Positions 11,409 through 15,356 of a stretch of 15,356 nucleotides of DNA are shown here, piece after piece (position 1 is the stretch's first letter; every line of letters begins with the position of its first letter). Origin of the DNA: CAZFOB01 sp964520325 (GTDB lineage Bacteria; Actinomycetota; JAICYB01). Where the stretch lies: positions 1 through 15,356 of the forward strand of contig CAZFOB010000038.1 in assembly GCA_964520325.1 (NCBI GenBank), given 5' to 3'. Position numbers and translations under genes: made by a program. The notes under the pieces were generated by a model, which was not told the origin of the DNA, did no database searches, and saw only the letters and a program-made list of their open reading frames with translations.

Positions 11409-14030
11409 ATGAGCGGCGATGGTTCCGAAGAGCTACATGGATGGCCGAACACCGACAACGAAGTCGATCCAGCCCCCGACGAGCCCGTCTCCGTTGATCC
11501 AGCAACGAAGTTCTACGAGAGTGCCCTAGTCGACCATCTTCTCGGACCACACCTGATTCCGCTACCGCCGACACCCGAATCGGTTCCTCGAAGCGCTCTT
11601 CAGCCGCTCATGGATGCGCTCGTTGTGGCCGTATCAGCGCACCAACGGCAAAGCTCTCATCTCCCGCAGCAGCTCCGCACCCATGCGGGATGGCGCAGGC
11701 GCTCCTTGCAACAAGGAAGCGCGAGCGAGGCTCTGTGGCAGGCACTCTGGAATCAGCGGGATCACGAGTTCATCCGAGATCACATCATCGAGGCCTGGCT
11801 CGCCGCGAATTCCGACATCGTCGAGGCCTTCGATTCCGGTGACGCTTTCACCGACGTGTTCTTTCAAGCAGTGCTGGACAAGAAGGATTTGCAGCGCGAG
11901 TTGGTCAAACTTTCGGCGACCATTTGGGCGCTGGGCCTTGAAGTGGACAACCGAGTCCAGATGTTCCGACTCACTGTCGCCATGATTGCGCGCACCGAGG
12001 AAACCCGGCACACGGTCGTCCCTGAACCCGAGCAAACACCGCAGGCAGCGCGACGCGACGAAGAGCGGGCGATCCGCAGGCAGACCCGAGAACTGAAGAA
12101 GGAACTGCAACGAGCGACCGATCGCGAAACACACCTCAAGAGAGCTCTCAAACAGCTTGAAGCGCAACTGGAGCTCGTCCGCAAAGAGCTCGAAGCGCAA
12201 CATCCCGCAGTCGTGGAGGCGGGGCGTCTGACACAGGATGCTCAACGCAAGCTTGATGGAAGCGAATCGCGAGTCCAGGCGGAGCGGCGGGCCCACGAGG
12301 CAACAGAACGTCGTGTCGAACGCCTAACGCGTGGTCGCAACGCTCTTACCGGAGCAATGGAGGAACAGAAACAGGCACTCGCCACAGCTCGGGAAAGAGA
12401 GACCGAAATCACATCCCAGCTCGCTGCCGCTCGAACCTCAATCCGCGAGGTCAACGAGCTACTGGCTTCGATACCCGACCGGGTCACCCAAGTTTGGAAC
12501 TTCATTCGAGCTGAGCAAGATCAGGTCGAGCAGGACCTAGTCATCACCGAGGGCGGTCCAAGACGTGTTGCCGAAGCCCGGCATGCCGAGTTGAAACGCC
12601 TTCGTCGCAGCTTTCTTGAATTGCACCCCGCGTTCCGCGAGGACAGACCTCCGCCCTTGATTCGCCGCGGCCCTCTTCGATACAGAGGACTTGGCGGAGC
12701 GTGCGAGGTTGGAGCTAGCTGTTATCTAATCGAGCTCGCGGGCCGTCGAATTCTGGTCGATTGCGGAATTCGCGTGGGACGCGACCTCGACGAGATGTAT
12801 CCCGATCTAGCTTCCCTCGCGAGTCTCGACGCGATAATCGTTACCCATGCGCACACCGACCACGTCGGTTGGCTTCCCGCTCTCGTGAAGCAATTCGACG
12901 GATGTGAAATCTGGACATCGCCCCAATCGAGAGATCTCATTGAGGTCATGCTCGATGACTCCTACCAGCAGCTCATGCGAATGGTGGGCGAACGTCGCCT
13001 GCGCGACAAGTACAGCGCCGGTAGCTCTGAAGAGTACCCAGCGCCATACGATCGATCCGATGTGAAGACGGCCTTGGAGCGACTTCGGCCCTTGCGGTGG
13101 GGCGAGGAAGTCGGTTTGCGCGGCGATTTACGGCTGAGTCTCCACCCGGCCGGTCACATTCTGGGAGCGGCGACAGCTCTGCTGCAGGGTGATGGTCGCA
13201 CCATTGTGATTTCGGGCGACTTCGCGGATTTTCCCCAGAAGACAGTGCCTGCGGTGAATTGGCCCCTCGAGGCTGAGGGTGCCGACCTACTCATCATGGA
13301 GTCCACTTACGGGCTGTCGACGAACGAACGGCCTCCCCGCGCTAGTGAAGAAGAGCGCTTAGTCGAGCGAGTAAGCCGACTCGTTCGCGCCGGCGGAGTC
13401 GCGCTCATACCGTGCTTTGCACTGGGCCGGGCCCAAGAGGTAATCCGACTTCTAGCGGATGCCATGCAATCCGGCGCAATTTCTCCATTTGTTGTGTGGA
13501 TCGACGGAATGATTGACCGAGTCAACGCGGTCTACCGTGCGCAAGGTCTCTTGGAATTACCCGACACCTTCCGCGAGGTTCGCACAGGCGAGTGGACACG
13601 CGAGGAAGTAATCGGCTCGTGCCGGAGGGAGCCCTGCGCAATCGTCACGACGTCCGGAATGATGGCGGGCGGCCCGGCGGTTGAATACGCGCAAAACCTA
13701 CTTTCGAACAGGAACAACCGCCTCTTCTTCACGGGATATTTGGACGAGGAGTCACCCGGAAAAAAGTTGCTGAATCTCACTCCACCCACATATGTCGAAG
13801 TTCCGGGCGAGACCGGTGAGATGAAGCGCATCCACATCGCTGTTCCTCCTGAGCGGGTCCAGCTCTCGGCTCATGCAGACAGGCCGGCGCTCCTGCGGAC
13901 GGTGAGAGACCTGAGCCCCAAGAACGTGCTGCTTGTCCACGGAGACGATGACGCGAGAGCCTCTTTGGGCGACGAACTCGAGGCCAACGGATTCAAACTA
14001 GGCGCTTCCGACGCATTCGCACTCGACTGA
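11409..14030 (+). CDS. Coiled-coil / beta-CASP metallo-beta-lactamase nuclease
   Basis: The 873-residue product has three parts. Residues 1-210 are an alpha-helical region of no recognised family. About 212-355 is a long coiled coil rich in Arg/Glu/Gln heptads. About 419-873 is a complete CPSF73-like metallo-beta-lactamase with beta-CASP. The metal ligands are HAHTDH (480-485), PAGHILGA (H583), SGDFAD (D604) and SAHAD (H822). The beta-CASP region shows ESTYG (E631), PCFALGRAQE (about 668), TTSGMMAGGP (about 747) and FTGYLDEESPG. All catalytic residues are present, so an active RNA or DNA nuclease is predicted. ATG 11409 is chosen for GGAG seven bases upstream; a TTG at 11307 inside the previous gene lacks support. 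The next gene overlaps by one base. The coiled-coil fusion is unusual for this enzyme class. Confidence 0.92.
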   Translation: MSGDGSEELHGWPNTDNEVDPAPDEPVSVDPATKFYESALVDHLLGPHLIPLPPTPESVPRSALQPLMDALVVAVSAHQRQSSHLPQQLRTHAGWRRRSLQQGSASEALWQALWNQRDHEFIRDHIIEAWLAANSDIVEAFDSGDAFTDVFFQAVLDKKDLQRELVKLSATIWALGLEVDNRVQMFRLTVAMIARTEETRHTVVPEPEQTPQAARRDEERAIRRQTRELKKELQRATDRETHLKRALKQLEAQLELVRKELEAQHPAVVEAGRLTQDAQRKLDGSESRVQAERRAHEATERRVERLTRGRNALTGAMEEQKQALATARERETEITSQLAAARTSIREVNELLASIPDRVTQVWNFIRAEQDQVEQDLVITEGGPRRVAEARHAELKRLRRSFLELHPAFREDRPPPLIRRGPLRYRGLGGACEVGASCYLIELAGRRILVDCGIRVGRDLDEMYPDLASLASLDAIIVTHAHTDHVGWLPALVKQFDGCEIWTSPQSRDLIEVMLDDSYQQLMRMVGERRLRDKYSAGSSEEYPAPYDRSDVKTALERLRPLRWGEEVGLRGDLRLSLHPAGHILGAATALLQGDGRTIVISGDFADFPQKTVPAVNWPLEAEGADLLIMESTYGLSTNERPPRASEEERLVERVSRLVRAGGVALIPCFALGRAQEVIRLLADAMQSGAISPFVVWIDGMIDRVNAVYRAQGLLELPDTFREVRTGEWTREEVIGSCRREPCAIVTTSGMMAGGPAVEYAQNLLSNRNNRLFFTGYLDEESPGKKLLNLTPPTYVEVPGETGEMKRIHIAVPPERVQLSAHADRPALLRTVRDLSPKNVLLVHGDDDARASLGDELEANGFKLGASDAFALD

Positions 14031-15046
14031 TGGACAGTCGGCAGTTCAAAGTGCTGCTCGAACTCATGGATCGGATTGACCGCGGAGAACAGCCTCCGAG
14101 TATCCCCGGGCCTTACGGCGGCTTCCTTCGTGGATACGCCCGCGAGCGAAATGACGTAGTGACCCTTGCGCTCGAGCGTGGAATTGAGATTCGGCGCGAC
14201 GGCACCATTTCTGGTCGGCCATTTGGGAGGATCTCAGTTTCCCCACTGTTTCCCAGCGACAGCTCCCAGATCGCCGATTCTCACTGGGGCAGGGTGGGCC
14301 GCTATCTGGTGCTCTGTCCGGAACTCATGACCGCGGTCGTCTTGCGTGTTTGGCTTTCGGGTCAGTCCGGGCGTGATGCGTTCCGTGAACTCGAGGGATC
14401 TTCGGCTGCGCTCTTGATGTACGGCGACTTCCGATGGCTTCCGCCAGGTTTCGTGACAACGGGCACCGCGGACTTCGAGAAATCAGATGCTTCAATCGAG
14501 CGATGGGAAGATGCTCCATATCTGAAGATCACCGGTGACGACTTGAGCGACATTCCTCATGCTTTGGATCACCTCGACGTCTACCTAAACGGGCGCTCGG
14601 TCTTGGCGCACATCCGCACCGCCTTGATTGTCCGACGGTCCGATGGACGACTCTTCGTGCCTGGCGCTCTTCGGCGGATAGCTCCTCCGCTGACAGTTAT
14701 TAACCCGAGGAAGGCTGAGGAGCTCATGGGTTCACAGGGAGAACTGTTTCTCGGATTGATTTACCGAGAGCCAGGAGAACAATCTTGGCATGTTTGGCGA
14801 GTCACTCCGGTCGATGCAAGAGAAGGCCTTCGGCACAATTTGGAATGGGTACGATTCGCTCGGTTTCTGTGCGGCGAGAGCGTTACCCACGACGTCTTGG
14901 ACGCCGCAGCCAACGGTTTGGAACATGCGGGCGTCAGCGTCGATCGACGGGACCTGCCAAATGTCGATCCCGCTCGCGAACCGGAAAGTCCGCTCGCCAA
15001 CTTCGCCCGCGCGATATTGCGCGAGATGCGCGTCTCGCGCAATTGA
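14030..15046 (+). CDS. Unrecognised 338-residue partner of the beta-CASP nuclease
   Basis: I do not recognise a domain. The protein looks soluble and mixed alpha/beta, with no signal peptide or membrane span. A strand-rich middle (YLVLCPELMTAVVLRVWLSG, ALIVRRSDGRLFVPGALRRI) is followed by a helical C-terminus ending in basic residues. The ATG overlaps the nuclease stop (TGATG), so the two are almost certainly cotranslated and probably work in one complex. No catalytic motif stands out, and a specificity or regulatory role is only a guess. Base composition matches the two upstream operon genes. The last 28 coding bases form a 10-bp-arm hairpin. Confidence 0.88.
   Translation: MDSRQFKVLLELMDRIDRGEQPPSIPGPYGGFLRGYARERNDVVTLALERGIEIRRDGTISGRPFGRISVSPLFPSDSSQIADSHWGRVGRYLVLCPELMTAVVLRVWLSGQSGRDAFRELEGSSAALLMYGDFRWLPPGFVTTGTADFEKSDASIERWEDAPYLKITGDDLSDIPHALDHLDVYLNGRSVLAHIRTALIVRRSDGRLFVPGALRRIAPPLTVINPRKAEELMGSQGELFLGLIYREPGEQSWHVWRVTPVDAREGLRHNLEWVRFARFLCGESVTHDVLDAAANGLEHAGVSVDRRDLPNVDPAREPESPLANFARAILREMRVSRN
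15016..15043. terminator. Hairpin at the end of the operon, overlapping the last codons
   Basis: ATTGCGCGAG (15016-15025) and CTCGCGCAAT (15034-15043) form a perfect 10-bp stem with an 8-nt loop directly before the TGA stop. It sits between converging genes and could act on transcripts from either side. Neither strand has a U-tract, so terminator activity is uncertain. Confidence 0.45.
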
Positions 15047-15055
15047 CCGCATCGA

Positions 15056-15356
15056 CTACGCCCACTCCGTCAGGTGCCCCTGCCGTTCTAAGCGGTCAAA
15101 ATGTCGTCGAACTTCGCCCGCAACGCGGCCGTAGACAACGACACCGAGCTCTAGGTTGGAGAAGAGCCCGTGGTAGGTCAGGTTAGCCGACGTGATGAGC
15201 ACCGCGCGGTCATCGACAGAGAGGATCTTTGCGTGCAACTTGACCATTTCGTCCCCATCGGGAATCGGCCATGTAATGAGCCGCGGAAGCGGAATCCCCG
15301 GTGTTAGCGATCACCAATAGCGCATAGATCCGATCACGAAAAGTGCAGAGGGTCCT
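15056..15356 (-). pseudogene. DrmC-like phospholipase D fragment, apparently frameshifted
   Basis: The C-terminal part contains a full HKD motif, KLHAKILSVDDRAVLITSANLT, then LFSNLELGVVVYGRVAGEVRRHFDRLERQGHL. This closely resembles the end of DrmC, the phospholipase-D-like protein of DISARM anti-phage loci. Homology-like sequence continues upstream of the ATG at 15247 (TPGIPLPRLITWPIPDGDEM), so that ATG is probably not the true start, although a GGGGA lies before it. The frame hits TGA at 15311-15313. A one-base shift there would join it to an open upstream frame reading RDRIYALLV. This suggests an inactivating indel or a sequence error. The first HKD motif would lie beyond the window edge. 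It converges with the operon, nine bases between stops. Confidence 0.6.

Overview
The window looks like high-GC bacterial chromosome, most likely Actinomycetota. I base this on the GC-rich third codon positions of most genes, the frequent GTG and TTG starts, an actinobacterial-style ECF sigma/anti-sigma pair and a near-leaderless TA promoter. This is inference: no rRNA or tRNA gene is visible to fix the lineage.

Left part (1-3609). The first 50 bases are the 5' end of a group IIC intron on the minus strand. It sits six bases past the Rho-independent terminator of a cold-shock protein gene, which is where this intron class normally inserts. A GTGA-coupled ECF sigma factor and membrane-anchored anti-sigma-like protein follow on the plus strand. 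The latter carries four perfect 21-bp tandem repeats. They converge on typA (BipA GTPase).

Middle part (3619-9426, all minus strand). Two copies of a DUF4160-DUF2442 module flank a secreted AttH/CrtC-like protein, a MazF-type toxin with its ribbon-helix-helix antitoxin, and an unrecognised 188-residue protein. Both DUF4160 genes have a hairpin with identical 10-bp arms and different loops just before their GTG start, and the 3' arm of that hairpin holds the Shine-Dalgarno. A DEAD-box RNA helicase with its own terminator and a palindrome in its leader follows to the right.

Right part (9687-15356). A small gene with its own terminator is read leftward. Between it and a rightward operon lies a 67-bp inverted repeat carrying two outward-facing promoters, each with a perfect TTGACA and 17-bp spacing. 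The operon encodes a DGQHR-domain (DndB/DpdB-like) protein, a coiled-coil plus beta-CASP metallo-beta-lactamase nuclease, and an unrecognised 338-residue protein that overlaps the nuclease gene by one base. It converges on the 3' end of a DrmC-like phospholipase D gene that appears frameshifted. The three operon genes use more A/T at third positions than the host-like genes, which suggests horizontal acquisition.

The DGQHR/beta-CASP/unknown cassette next to a DISARM-type phospholipase D is the best candidate here for an undescribed defence or DNA-modification-linked system. That role is inferred from domains and neighbours only.
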